A DNA stretch of 64,000 nt from NCBI RefSeq assembly GCF_026341515.1, contig NZ_JAPEOK010000001.1:5208001-5272000 (forward strand), read 5' to 3'. How positions within the stretch are numbered: position 1 is the stretch's first letter; each line of letters starts with the position of its first letter. The notes below the pieces were generated by a model. That model saw only the letters and a program-made list of their open reading frames with translations, did no database searches and was not told the origin of the DNA. Source of the DNA: Streptomyces sp. NBC_00878 (GTDB lineage Bacteria > Actinomycetota > Actinomycetes > Streptomycetales > Streptomycetaceae). Of the stretch, positions 1 through 8,419 are shown in pieces. The translations under genes were made by a program, and so were the position numbers.

Positions 1-327
1 TCGATCCTGCTCGGACTGTTCTGCTTCCGCGGGGAGATGCAGTCGATCCTGCTGCTCGCGCTGTGGATCGGCATCGGCTGGCTGTTCCGGGGCGTGACGC
101 AGACCCTGGCCGCGGTGTCCGACCCGTCCGCTCCCGCCCGCGGCTGGCAGATCCTGCTCGGCGTCCTCAGTTTCCTCGCCGGCGTCGTGCTGATCGTCTC
201 GCCGTTCGAGTCGGTCGCGGTTCTCACCGTGGTCGGCGGCTGCTGGCTCCTCGCGCTCGGCATCACGGAGCTCATCACGGCCCTGCACCTGCGTAAACGG
301 GCCCGGTACGCGCCGCGGGCGCTGTGA
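1..327 (+). CDS. HdeD-like (DUF308) membrane protein, 3' part
   Basis: The frame is open from base 1, so the start lies outside the window; 108 residues to the stop are visible. They form three hydrophobic helices (around residues 14-30, 48-66 and 70-90) joined by short loops and end in a basic tail. This repeated small-helix layout with a conserved Gly-rich segment is typical of the HdeD/DUF308 integral membrane family. In actinomycetes these proteins have no defined biochemical role; the E. coli name comes from acid resistance. The next gene converges from the right with only 15 bases between stops. Confidence 0.75.
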   Translation, partial: SILLGLFCFRGEMQSILLLALWIGIGWLFRGVTQTLAAVSDPSAPARGWQILLGVLSFLAGVVLIVSPFESVAVLTVVGGCWLLALGITELITALHLRKRARYAPRAL

Positions 328-342
328 GGAACCCGTTCCGTT

Positions 343-792
343 TCAGACGCTCCCGCTCGCTTTCTCGCTCGCTGTCCCGCTCACTGTCTTCAGGAGCGCG
401 GCGAGGCCGTCGGCGTAGATGCCGTGGAAGAGCTCCTCGGCGTCGGTGTCGCTAACGCCGACCGGGATGAACGTGCCGGACCATTCGACGCGCGAGGCGT
501 CGGGGCGGCCGGGGACGGCGTGCACGCGGAGCGTGGAGAGGTAGCCGGTCACCGGGAACAGCGCCTGTTCGATGGCGTAGGAGTAGCTGCGCGCCTCGTG
601 GTCGAAGGCCTGGAGGCGTTCGACGATGATGCCGCCGTCCTGGTTGGTCAGGCGGCGTACGCGACCGCCTTCGCTCAACTCGCTCTCGGGGATGTAGGGG
701 AGCCAGTCGGGCAGGGATCCGAACCCGCCGATGAGCCGCCAGACGCGGTCGGGGCTCCGCGGGATGTCGAGGGATGCGGTGGTCTTGGCCAT
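343..792 (-). CDS. SRPBCC-family (polyketide cyclase/START-like) protein
   Basis: A 149-residue protein starting MAKTTASLDIP. The N-terminal pattern (beta strand, then 'SPDRVWRLIGGFGSLPDWLP', then a Glu-Ser-rich loop) is the standard entry into the SRPBCC helix-grip fold, which makes a hydrophobic ligand pocket. The family binds lipids or aromatic compounds, and single-domain members rarely have a known ligand. I chose the ATG at 792 because a longer frame running to 2274 only reads through the neighbouring gene in the wrong frame. It lies downstream of, and on the same strand as, the aldo/keto reductase (77-base gap) and may be co-transcribed with it. Confidence 0.8.
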   Translation of the reverse strand: MAKTTASLDIPRSPDRVWRLIGGFGSLPDWLPYIPESELSEGGRVRRLTNQDGGIIVERLQAFDHEARSYSYAIEQALFPVTGYLSTLRVHAVPGRPDASRVEWSGTFIPVGVSDTDAEELFHGIYADGLAALLKTVSGTASEKASGSV

Positions 793-869
793 GGTGAGTG
801 CTTCCGAACTTCCGTACTTCCGAACTTCCGGGTTTCCTGCGGTGCGCGGTCTGCGGTGCGCGGTGAGTG

Positions 870-1886
870 TCAGACGGTGGGAGTGGGAGTGGGCGCATCG
901 GCGGCGATGAGCTTCTCGTCGCGCAGGGCGGTCCAGAAGGCGGCCGGGACGCTCTCGGCGAGGGCGGCGACGTCCTCGCCGATCCGGCTGGGCCGGGTGG
1001 CGCCGGGTACGACGGCGGCCGTGGCGGGGTGGGCCAGGGCGAACTGCAGGGCGGCCGCCTTGACGCTCACACCGTGCTCGGCGGCGAGTGCCTTGATCCG
1101 TCCGACCTTGGCGACGATCTCCGCCGGGGCCTCCTGGTACTCGAAGTGCCGGCCGCCGGCGAGGATGCCCGAGCTGTACGGGCCGCCGACGACCATGTCG
1201 ACGCCCTGCTCGGCCGCGGCGGGCAGCAGGCGCTGGAGCGACCGGTCGTGGTCGAGGAGGGTGTAGCGGCCGGCCAGAAGAAACGCGTCGGGCCGGGGCT
1301 CGTCCAGGTCGAGGGTGAGCTCGATCGGTTCCACCCGGTTGACGCCCAGGCCCCAGGCCTTGATGACACCTTCGTCGCGGAGCCGCTGCAGGACGCGGAA
1401 GGCGCCGGTGCGCGCGGTCTCGTACGCGGCCAGCCAGCCGTCGCCGTGGAAGTCCTGGGCGACGTCGTGCACCCAGACGATGTCGAGGCGGTCCGTCCTC
1501 AGGCGCTTCAGGCTGTCCTCGATGGAGCGCAGGGTGGCGTCCGCCGTGTAGTCGTCGACCATCTTGTTCGGGCGGCCGTGCTCGAACAGTCCGCCCTTCT
1601 CGCCCAGGTCCCGGGCCGCGGGGTCCTCCAGCTCGTCGAGGATGACCCGGCCGACCTTGGTGCTGAGTACGAACTCGTCGCGCGGCCGGTCGGCCAGCAC
1701 CTCGCCCAGGCGGATCTCGGACAGCCCGGCTCCGTAGAACGGGGCGGTGTCGAAGTAGCGGACGCCCTGGTCCCAGGCGGCCTCGACAGTGGCCGCGGCC
1801 TCCTCGTCCGGGATACCGCGGAACATGTTGCCCAGCGGTGCGGTACCGAAGCCGAGGGTGCCCGGCAGAAGCGGCTTGATGCCCAT
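870..1886 (-). CDS. Aldo/keto reductase
   Basis: A 338-residue TIM-barrel oxidoreductase that should reduce or oxidise a sugar- or aldehyde-type substrate with NADP(H). Visible landmarks are the N-terminal 'LGFGTAPLGNMF', the catalytic-Asp/Tyr segment 'YFDTAPFYGAGLSE', the catalytic Lys in 'VLSTKVGR' and the C-terminal cofactor segment 'VVPGATRPSRI'. The length fits the L-fucose/D-threo-aldose dehydrogenase branch. The ATG at 1886 is preferred over the one at 1907 because AAGGA lies just before it. The gene is divergent from the LysR gene, which is its probable regulator. Confidence 0.9.
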   Translation of the reverse strand: MGIKPLLPGTLGFGTAPLGNMFRGIPDEEAAATVEAAWDQGVRYFDTAPFYGAGLSEIRLGEVLADRPRDEFVLSTKVGRVILDELEDPAARDLGEKGGLFEHGRPNKMVDDYTADATLRSIEDSLKRLRTDRLDIVWVHDVAQDFHGDGWLAAYETARTGAFRVLQRLRDEGVIKAWGLGVNRVEPIELTLDLDEPRPDAFLLAGRYTLLDHDRSLQRLLPAAAEQGVDMVVGGPYSSGILAGGRHFEYQEAPAEIVAKVGRIKALAAEHGVSVKAAALQFALAHPATAAVVPGATRPSRIGEDVAALAESVPAAFWTALRDEKLIAADAPTPTPTV

Positions 1887-2004
1887 GAGAAAGATCCTTC
1901 CCTCCATGACGTGACGCGGCGTGACGCGGAGTTTCGGGAGGTATCGGGAGACTTTTCCGCTCCGCGGCTCTTGCTCTGCCGAGGTTAGGATCGAGGAATA
2001 AGAC

Positions 2005-2025
2005 TGTCCAAGACTTGCTTGGACA
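2005..2025. promoter_or_regulatory. LysR-type operator candidate
   Basis: A perfect 8-base inverted repeat (TGTCCAAG, 5-base spacer, CTTGGACA) lies in the 163-base gap between the divergent aldo/keto reductase and LysR genes, 25 bases before the LysR start. Position and symmetry are as expected for the site through which a LysR protein regulates itself and its divergent target. Binding is inferred. Confidence 0.55.
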
Positions 2026-2049
2026 CACTTGAGTCCTGAGAGGTCTTAC

Positions 2050-3024
2050 GTGCTTGACCTGCGCCAACTCCGATATTTCGTGGCCGTCGCCGAAGAGGAA
2101 CACGTCGGCCGGGCCGCCGAACGCCTGCACATCTCTCAGTCGCCGCTCAGCCGGCAGATCGCCCAGCTGGAGAAGGTCCTGGGCCTGACCCTGTTCGAGC
2201 GCAGCCAGCAACGCATCCGGCTCACCTCCGACGGCCGCGTCTTCCTCAGCGAGGCCACGGCCCTGCTGCGGCACGCGGACCGGCTGGAGAACCTGGGCCG
2301 CCGCCTAGGCCGGGGCGAAGAGGGCGGCCTGTGCGTGGGGTACGTGGGCGACGCCATGCACACCGGGCTCCTGCCCCGGGCCCTGCGCGCGCTGCACGAC
2401 GAACGTCCCGGAATCCACGTCGCCCTCTACGACCTGGCCTCGCCCCAGCAGTTCGAGGGACTGCGCCAACGCAGCCTGGACATCGCCCTGGTCCCGGAGG
2501 AACCGCCCGAGACGGATCCGGACCTGCGCAGCGCCCTCCTCCTCGAAGACCCGCTGCTCCTGGCCATGCCGAGCGGCCACTCCCTCGCCGACGCGACGGA
2601 GATCCGGCCCGCAGACCTGGACACCCAGCCGTGGATCGCCATCGAGAACAGCCAGGACCACGCCTGGCGGGACAATTTCGTCGCGTCCTGCGCCGCTGCC
2701 GGGTTCACCCCCGACGTCCGGTTCGAGGCCCCGGAATCCCTCACCGCGCTCGGTCTCGTCGCGTCCGGGCTCGGCATGGCGTTCGTACAGAAGAGCATGC
2801 TGCGCGACCACACACCGGGCATCACGGTCCGCGAACTCCCCTGGTTCCAGCGGTCCGTACGCCTGTGGGCGGCCTGGCACCGGATCGACCTCCGCCCGGT
2901 CGTCACCTCGTTCCGCACGACGGTCCTGACCGTCGGAGACCGGACCGTCGGAGACCGGACCGTCGGAGACCTGGCCCTCGGAGACCAGCCCCTCGGAGAC
3001 CAGGAGCGGGAACTCACCCGCTGA
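2050..3024 (+). CDS. LysR-family transcriptional regulator
   Basis: A 324-residue regulator. The winged helix-turn-helix is at the N-terminus ('LRQLRYFVAVAEEEHVGRAA', then 'ISQSPLSRQIAQLE'), followed by a periplasmic-binding-like effector domain. I chose GTG 2050 because GAGAGG lies 8 bases upstream; a TTG at 2029 has no such site. The last 25 or so residues are unusual: bases 2930-3005 are a degenerate 15-bp tandem repeat encoding five (V/L)GD units after the normal end of the domain. The divergent aldo/keto reductase is the likely target. Confidence 0.9.
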   Translation: MLDLRQLRYFVAVAEEEHVGRAAERLHISQSPLSRQIAQLEKVLGLTLFERSQQRIRLTSDGRVFLSEATALLRHADRLENLGRRLGRGEEGGLCVGYVGDAMHTGLLPRALRALHDERPGIHVALYDLASPQQFEGLRQRSLDIALVPEEPPETDPDLRSALLLEDPLLLAMPSGHSLADATEIRPADLDTQPWIAIENSQDHAWRDNFVASCAAAGFTPDVRFEAPESLTALGLVASGLGMAFVQKSMLRDHTPGITVRELPWFQRSVRLWAAWHRIDLRPVVTSFRTTVLTVGDRTVGDRTVGDLALGDQPLGDQERELTR

Positions 3025-3249
3025 ACCCGCGAAACCCACGGCGCCTCAACACATCGGCCCGATTCCCACCGACCCAACCCCCGCCGACCCGACTCCCACC
3101 GACCCGACTCCCACCGACCCGCACCCGACACTCCGGCCCAACCGCCGGGGCAACAGTCGGCAACCGCCATGGGCCACCGCGTACGCCAACAGAGCGGTTC
3201 CGCGGCACAGCCGATGAACCACCCGCCCCTCCCGGGGACATAACCCCTC

Positions 3250-3621
3250 ATGAACCCCGACCGGTTCGTCCCGCGCGCCCCGCGCCGGTGGCACCGTCGG
3301 CCCACCTGGCCGCGGTTCCTCGTGATGCTCGCGGCGGTGCTGTGCGCGGTATGCGCGATGACTGCCGTGAGCGGCCACACCGGAACACGCGCCGCTCCGC
3401 CGGCCGCCGTCTCCACCGAGTCCGGTCCGGAACACCCCCACGACCTCCTGGACACCGCCCTACGCCCACCCGCCCGCCAGGGCCACCGCCCCCTCGTACC
3501 CCAGCGCCCCGCGCGACCCCCCGCACACCCACGCCACCGGCACCCGACGGCACGCGCCCGCCCTGCGCCTCCGTACGCCCCCACCCCGCGCGCCCAGCGC
3601 TGCCTGGTCCTCCGCTGCTGA
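3250..3621 (+). CDS. Hypothetical membrane-anchored Pro/Arg-rich protein
   Basis: A possible 123-residue protein: a basic N-terminus, one hydrophobic segment (residues about 23-41) resembling a signal anchor, then a Pro/Arg/His-rich tail without recognisable domains. No convincing ribosome site precedes ATG 3250 and the tail composition is that of random GC-rich DNA, so translation is uncertain. It lies between the LysR gene and a better-supported small gene. The 225 bases upstream consist largely of short CCGACCC/CCCACCGAC repeats. Confidence 0.35.
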   Translation: MNPDRFVPRAPRRWHRRPTWPRFLVMLAAVLCAVCAMTAVSGHTGTRAAPPAAVSTESGPEHPHDLLDTALRPPARQGHRPLVPQRPARPPAHPRHRHPTARARPAPPYAPTPRAQRCLVLRC

Positions 3622-3677
3622 CGGTCCCCGCTCCGGACCGTTCCCCTCCCCCTCCCCAGCAGCACGAGAGGACCCTC

Positions 3678-3827
3678 ATGCCGAAGGACCCGTACGCGAT
3701 CCTGCGCGCCCTCGTACGCGCCGAATCCCTCCGCAACGCCCCGAAGCCGCCCCCGGACCCCCACCAGGTGACTCCGGACCCCGCTCCGGGACAGCAGTCC
3801 CCGCCGAAGGACCACAAGCGCGACTGA
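3678..3827 (+). CDS. Small hypothetical protein (49 aa)
   Basis: ATG 3678 is preceded by GAGAGGAC (a good ribosome site) and encodes 49 residues: a compact N-terminal helix 'DPYAILRALVRAESLRNA' and a Pro-rich hydrophilic tail. No function is recognised. The clear ribosome site and the contrast between a structured N-terminus and a simple tail make it more credible than the gene before it. It converges on the HerA-like ATPase gene. Confidence 0.5.
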   Translation: MPKDPYAILRALVRAESLRNAPKPPPDPHQVTPDPAPGQQSPPKDHKRD

Positions 3828-3926
3828 GCCACCCGGCGGAGGCGGACCCGTTCCGCCTCCGCCCGAGCCGCCTCCGCCCGAGCCGAACCGAACCGGGCCG
3901 CGCCGAACAGGGCCCCTCAGCGACAG

Positions 3927-5549
3927 CTACCGCCTGCGCCGAGCCGTACCGAAGACCGACCGGGTGATCTCGCGGCCGATCTGCGTACCCAAACTCCGGG
4001 CCAGTGACTTGAAGACACCACTGCCGACGACCTGCTGGACGACAGAGGCATCCTGGTCATCACCCTTCCGGGCGCGCCCCCGCGACGGACCCGCCTCCGA
4101 GGAAGGCGTGGAAGGCGTGGAAGCCTCGGAAGCGGGGGAGGAGGCCCCGGTCCCCCTCGCCGTCAGCTTCTCGTACGCCGACTCCCGGTCGACCGCCTCC
4201 GCGTAACTCCCGTACAGCGACGACTCCTTGACCGCCCCGTCCAGGACGGCCGGTTCGACGGGACCCATCAGGGACTCCGGCGCCCTCAGCCGTGTCGCCG
4301 CGACCGGCGTCGGCGCGCCCTTCTCGCTGAGGACGGTCACCACGGCCTCGCCGGTGCCCAGCGCGGTGAGGACCTCTTCCAGGTCGTACGGGGAGTTGGG
4401 GAAGGTCTTCACCGTGGCTCTGAGGGCCTTCTGGTCGTCGGGAGTGAAGGCTCGCAGCGCGTGCTGCACCCGGTTGCCGAGCTGGGCGAGGACATCCCCC
4501 GGCACGTCCTTCGGGGTCTGGGTGACGAAGAAGACACCTACCCCTTTCGAGCGGATCAGCCGGACGGTCTGGGTGATGGCGTCCAGAAAGGCCTTCGACG
4601 CGTCGTTGAAGAGCAGGTGCGCCTCGTCGAAGAAGAAGACGAGTTTCGGCTTGTCCGCGTCACCGACCTCCGGGAGGTCGTGGAAGAGGTCCGCGAGCAG
4701 CCACATCAGGAAGGTCGAGAAGAGCTGCGGCTTGTCCTGCACGGCGGGCAGTTCCAGGACGGAGACCGTGCCCCGTCCGTCCCCCGCCACACGCAGCAGC
4801 TCGCTCGTGTCGAACTCCGGCTCCCCGAAGAACGGACTCATCCCCTGCGCCTCGAACGCGGTCAGCGAGCGCAGGATCACCCCGGCCGTGGCCGAGGAGA
4901 GCCCTCCGATGCCCTTGAGCTCGGACTTCCCCTCGTCGGAGGTCAGAAAGGTCACCACGGCCCGCAGATCCAACAGGTCGACCAACTCCAGGCCCTTCTG
5001 GTCGGCGTAGTGGAAGATCAGGCCGAGCGACTGCTCCTGGGTCCGGTTGAGCTGGAGCACCTTGGACAGCAGGACCGGCCCGAAGCCGGTGATCGTCGCG
5101 CGTACGGGGATGCCGTGGCCCATGCCCCCGAGTGCGTAGAACTCGCAGGGGAACCCGGCCGGCGTCCACTCCTGGTGGACCTCCGCGGCCCGCGCCCGCA
5201 CCTTGTCGTTCTCCTGTCCCGGTGCCGAGATCCCGGAGACATCGCCCTTCACGTCGGCGAGGAACACCGGCACGCCCTGCGCGGACAGTTGCTCCGCGAT
5301 GAGCTGCAGCGTCTTCGTCTTGCCCGTACCGGTGGCCCCGGCGACCAGCCCGTGCCGGTTGAGCATCGGCAGCGGGATACGGATCTGTACGTCCGACAGG
5401 CACCGCCCGTCCCACAGCAGGGCGCCCAGGTCGAGCGCGGGTCCCGTGAAGGCGTACCCGGAGGCGATTTCGAGGGCCCCCTGGGGAAGTGCGGGAGCAC
5501 CGCTCACGCTTTCGGGTGCCTTCGCCGACGGCGCTTCGCTGTCAGTCAT
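3927..5549 (-). CDS. HerA-like ATPase (DUF853)
   Basis: A 540-residue cytosolic P-loop ATPase of the HerA/FtsK superfamily. The Walker A motif is 'GATGTGKTKT' near residue 75, the Walker B is 'LVFFFDEAH', and a sensor-like 'FVTQTPKDVP' follows. The DUF853 branch has this single-domain layout with a disordered Ser/Pro/Glu C-terminal linker (about residues 455-500) before a basic helical tail ending RRRR. HerA proteins are hexameric DNA translocases; the role of this bacterial branch is not established. I start at ATG 5549 (MTDSEAP); upstream in-frame codons encode unlike, non-conserved residues. It is divergent from the ParB-fold gene. Confidence 0.85.
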   Translation of the reverse strand: MTDSEAPSAKAPESVSGAPALPQGALEIASGYAFTGPALDLGALLWDGRCLSDVQIRIPLPMLNRHGLVAGATGTGKTKTLQLIAEQLSAQGVPVFLADVKGDVSGISAPGQENDKVRARAAEVHQEWTPAGFPCEFYALGGMGHGIPVRATITGFGPVLLSKVLQLNRTQEQSLGLIFHYADQKGLELVDLLDLRAVVTFLTSDEGKSELKGIGGLSSATAGVILRSLTAFEAQGMSPFFGEPEFDTSELLRVAGDGRGTVSVLELPAVQDKPQLFSTFLMWLLADLFHDLPEVGDADKPKLVFFFDEAHLLFNDASKAFLDAITQTVRLIRSKGVGVFFVTQTPKDVPGDVLAQLGNRVQHALRAFTPDDQKALRATVKTFPNSPYDLEEVLTALGTGEAVVTVLSEKGAPTPVAATRLRAPESLMGPVEPAVLDGAVKESSLYGSYAEAVDRESAYEKLTARGTGASSPASEASTPSTPSSEAGPSRGRARKGDDQDASVVQQVVGSGVFKSLARSLGTQIGREITRSVFGTARRRR

Positions 5550-5722
5550 TTCAGACCCATGTTCCTGGTTTGCCCGCACCTGCCCCAGGTCCACTTCCGA
5601 ACCGATCTTGAAAGGGTGATCCAGGAGAATTACCGGTTTGCCCATATTTACGGCGTCATTTCCAGCGTCGCACTCCGCCACCATGGCTGCGCCCGGAAGG
5701 TCTTGACCGGTAGGCTTTCCGT

Positions 5723-6019
5723 GTGATCTTCAAGCGCATCGGAAACGGCCGGCCGTACCCCGACCACGGCCGGGAAAGCACCCGGCAGTGGGCGGATGTC
5801 GCGCCACGCCCGGTCCGCCTCGATCAGCTGGTGACGACCAAGGGCCAGCTCGACCTGGAAACGCTGCTCGCCGAGGACTCCACGTTCTACGGCGACCTCT
5901 TCGCGCACGTAGTGAAGTGGCAGGGCGACCTCTACCTGGAAGACGGCCTCCACCGAGCCGTCCGAGCCGCCCTCCAGCAACGCCAGGTCCTCCACGCCCG
6001 AGTCCTGGAACTGGACTAG
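5723..6019 (+). CDS. Small ParB/Srx-fold-like protein (VapB-like annotation in relatives)
   Basis: A 98-residue protein starting at GTG 5723. The C-terminal half contains 'VKWQGDLYLEDGLHRAVRAAL', which resembles the strand-D-G-x-H-R-helix core of ParB/sulfiredoxin folds. From memory, close Streptomyces relatives are often labelled VapB-family antitoxin, but no toxin gene is adjacent, so I do not rely on that. A -10-like TAGGCT (5711-5716) stands six bases before the start codon with no ribosome site, which suggests a leaderless mRNA. It is divergent from the HerA-like gene. Confidence 0.7.
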   Translation: MIFKRIGNGRPYPDHGRESTRQWADVAPRPVRLDQLVTTKGQLDLETLLAEDSTFYGDLFAHVVKWQGDLYLEDGLHRAVRAALQQRQVLHARVLELD

Positions 6020-6206
6020 CGGCAGCCCCGCAAGGGGCGCGGGGAACTGCGCGCTCAGCCACGAACGACCCGCACCGACCGTCCTACGGGTGCACCCACC
6101 CACTCAGGGGCGCGGGGCTGTGACATGGTGCGGCTCCGCCGCGCGGGCGCGACAAGCCCCCGCCCACCCGCAGTTTCCATCGGCGCCCCCGCGGAGCACA
6201 TTCGCA

Positions 6207-6244
6207 CATTGACCCTTTTGGGTTGGACTGAGCCCAGGTCAATG
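6207..6244. promoter_or_regulatory. Inverted repeat upstream of LytR_C gene
   Basis: CATTGACC (6207-6214) and GGTCAATG (6237-6244) form a perfect 8-base inverted repeat with a 22-base spacer, 45 bases before the LytR_C start and after two GGGGCGCGGGG-type repeat copies (about 6030-6125). It could be an operator or the terminator of the upstream gene. There is no T-run, which favours the former. Confidence 0.35.
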
Positions 6245-6288
6245 ATCATCTAGTAGGCATCGCCGCCAAGGCGCACTACGCTGCGCCC

Positions 6289-6930
6289 ATGAGCATGCTG
6301 ACTCCCCCTGGCATGGGCGGCCAGTACAAAATCACGGGGGACAAGTACCCACGGATGCGCAGAAGCCGAGGGCGTCGCAAGATCGCGCTCGCGGTCATCG
6401 CCTCCGTCGCCGCGCTCGGACTGATCGGCTGGGGAACGCTGCAGCTCATCGACGTCTTCACAGGCGGCGGCGACGAGGCTTCCGCGGCAGGTCCGGCCGC
6501 CGACTGCACGGCATCCCCCGCGCCCTCTTCAAGCCCGGCCAGCGCCCTCCCCGAGCCCGGCCAGATCACCGTGAACGTCCTCAACGCCACGCCCCGCTTC
6601 GGCCTCGCCAAGGACACCGCCGCCGAGCTGAAGAAACGCGGCTTCAAGATCGGCGAGATCGGGAACGCGACGAAGGCGTACGACAAGAAGGTCAAGGGCA
6701 TCGGGATAGTCCTCGGTGCCACGTCGGCCTCCGACACCGCGCTCCCCGTACTCGGAACGCAGCTCACCGGCGCCGAGCTGAAGACCGACACCCGCGCGAA
6801 GCCGGCCGAGGTCGACCTGATCCTCGGCTCGGCCTTCAAGTCCCTGACAAAGAAAGAGGATGCCGACAAGGCCCTCACCACGCTGACCGAGCCCGCACCA
6901 ACGCCATCGGCGACGAAGAAGAGCTGCTAG
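6289..6930 (+). CDS. LytR C-terminal-domain membrane protein
   Basis: A 213-residue protein with a cytoplasmic basic N-terminus, one transmembrane helix (about residues 32-52), an Ala/Pro/Ser linker and an extracytoplasmic LytR_C domain beginning 'ITVNVLNATPRFGLAKDTAAEL' (the characteristic VxVLNxxGxxGLA-like motif). LytR_C domains accompany cell-wall glycopolymer ligases, and stand-alone versions are common next to upp in Streptomyces. TACGCT (6277-6282) stands six bases before the ATG with no ribosome site, so a leaderless transcript is likely. The gene converges with upp across a strong hairpin. Confidence 0.85.
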   Translation: MSMLTPPGMGGQYKITGDKYPRMRRSRGRRKIALAVIASVAALGLIGWGTLQLIDVFTGGGDEASAAGPAADCTASPAPSSSPASALPEPGQITVNVLNATPRFGLAKDTAAELKKRGFKIGEIGNATKAYDKKVKGIGIVLGATSASDTALPVLGTQLTGAELKTDTRAKPAEVDLILGSAFKSLTKKEDADKALTTLTEPAPTPSATKKSC

Positions 6931-6995
6931 CGGGCTCCAACAACGAGCCCGATTCCGTACGAGCCCGTACAAGCCCGTACGAGGTCCCTTGCACG

Positions 6996-7034
6996 GGCCG
7001 TTGCCGGGGCAGAGCCCGCTGTCCGGCAACGGCC
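6996..7034. terminator. Bidirectional hairpin between LytR_C gene and upp
   Basis: A perfect 12-base inverted repeat (6996-7007 and 7023-7034) with a 15-base loop lies between two convergent genes. Neither side has a strong T-run, as is common in Streptomyces terminators. Confidence 0.6.
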
Positions 7035-7063
7035 GGGCAGCGGGCGGCCGGGCAGCGGGCGCG

Positions 7064-7699
7064 CTACTCGGCCGCGCCGTACATCCGGTCCCCCGCGTCG
7101 CCCAGGCCCGGGACGATGTAGCCGTGCTCGTTCAGGCGCTCGTCGACCGATGCCGTCACGACCGTGACGGGTGTGCCGGCCAGCTCGCGCTCCATGACCT
7201 CGACGCCCTCGGGGGCGGCGAGGAGGACCACGGCGGTCACATCGTCGGCGCCGCGCTTCATGAGCTCCTGGATCGCCGCGACGAGCGTGCCGCCGGTGGC
7301 GAGCATCGGGTCGAGGACGTACACCTGGCGGCCGGAGAGGTCCTCCGGCATCCGGGTCGCGTACGTGGACGCCTGGAGCGTCTCCTCGTCGCGGATCATG
7401 CCCAGGAAGCCCACCTCGGCGGTCGGCAGCAGGCGCACCATGCCGTCGAGCATGCCGAGGCCGGCCCGCAGGATCGGTACGACGAGGGGGCGCGGGTGGG
7501 ACAGCTTGACGCCCGTGGTCGGGGACACCGGGGTCACGATGTCGACCTGCTCGGTGCGCACGTCCCGGGTGGCCTCGTAGGCGAGCAGGGTGACCAGCTC
7601 GTCGGCGAGCCGCCGGAAGGTCGCGGAATCGGTGCGGAGGTCGCGCAGCGTGGTGAGCTTGTGAGCGACCAGCGGGTGGTCGACGACGTGGAGGCGCAT
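7064..7699 (-). CDS. upp: Uracil phosphoribosyltransferase
   Basis: A 211-residue enzyme that converts uracil and PRPP to UMP in pyrimidine salvage. Signature parts are the start '[20 protein letters not shown]', '[11 protein letters not shown]', the PRPP loop '[10 protein letters not shown]' and the uracil-binding C-terminus '[15 protein letters not shown]'. The length equals the family norm when ATG 7699 is used; an 11-residue extension to 7732 is not conserved in character. The gene stands alone on the minus strand. Confidence 0.97.
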   Translation of the reverse strand: MRLHVVDHPLVAHKLTTLRDLRTDSATFRRLADELVTLLAYEATRDVRTEQVDIVTPVSPTTGVKLSHPRPLVVPILRAGLGMLDGMVRLLPTAEVGFLGMIRDEETLQASTYATRMPEDLSGRQVYVLDPMLATGGTLVAAIQELMKRGADDVTAVVLLAAPEGVEVMERELAGTPVTVVTASVDERLNEHGYIVPGLGDAGDRMYGAAE

Positions 7700-7862
7700 G
7701 CCCACAAGGGTATCCGGGCCCTCGTCGCCCACCCCTCCCCGACCACCTACTCCTCCCAGCGGATGCGCCGTCCCTCCGAACGCCGACCGGTATCCAAACC
7801 TCGGCTGGCATCAAACCGCCCGTCGGAGGGAAAGTGAGAGGGACCGACTGGGGGTGTTGCCC

Positions 7863-8072
7863 ATGTCCGAACCGGAACAGCGGAACAGGGAGTACCGGGA
7901 GGACCGGGAGGACCGGGAGGACCCGGCGAGCGACGCCGAGCGACGCAGGCGCCGCGCCCAGTTCCTGCGGGAACTCACGGAGGCGCGCGAGCTGCGCGAC
8001 CGGGTGCAGCCCCGGCGGGCGAAGACGGCCCGGCTGCGCCACGCCATGCGCATGCGCACGTTCCGCGGGTAG
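7863..8072 (+). CDS. Small charged hypothetical protein
   Basis: 69 residues, ATG 7863 after GGGGGTG. The sequence is almost all charged: a short tandem repeat of GAGGACCGG encodes (E/R)-E-D-R units, followed by an Arg-rich amphipathic helix. No fold or function is recognised. It is divergent from upp and in the same direction as the tadA genes. The charge pattern suggests a nucleic-acid- or protein-binding helix, which is inference. Confidence 0.55.
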   Translation: MSEPEQRNREYREDREDREDPASDAERRRRRAQFLRELTEARELRDRVQPRRAKTARLRHAMRMRTFRG

Positions 8073-8419
8073 CCGCGTTCACGCGAAGGCCGCCACCAGG
8101 CCACCTGTTGACACCCCGCATCCCCGCCGTACGACGATCCCTCGGACAGGCGCGTACAAAGCGGAGGCCGTGTCGGCGTACGATCCCGCTGTCGGTGGGC
8201 GCTGGGCGCCCAGGTGAGGCCATACGGCGGCGTGACGTACGCGACACGTGAACGGGCGCTGAAACGCGACCGGGACACAGCGAGCCGAAGACCTCTCCTG
8301 AACGCTCCGTTTCTGCCACGATGCCGAGTGGGCGGGACTCGGAGTTCACAACTCCCCGCTCACAGCCTCCGCCGGGGGGACCCCCAACCGGCACGCCTAT
8401 GACCAGTGGGAGAGTCACG
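8073..8419. other. Intergenic region upstream of the tadA pair
   Basis: 347 bases without a convincing gene. An in-frame ATG at 8321 would lengthen the next protein by 33 residues of non-conserved character. A -10-like TACGAT is at 8179-8184, and the GGGCGC...GCGCCC stretch near 8198-8212 can form a small hairpin. No other structure is evident. Confidence 0.5.

Noticed and set aside
5723..6019. VapB antitoxin of a toxin-antitoxin pair
   Set aside because: No toxin-like partner gene lies beside it and the sequence looks closer to a ParB/Srx-type fold.
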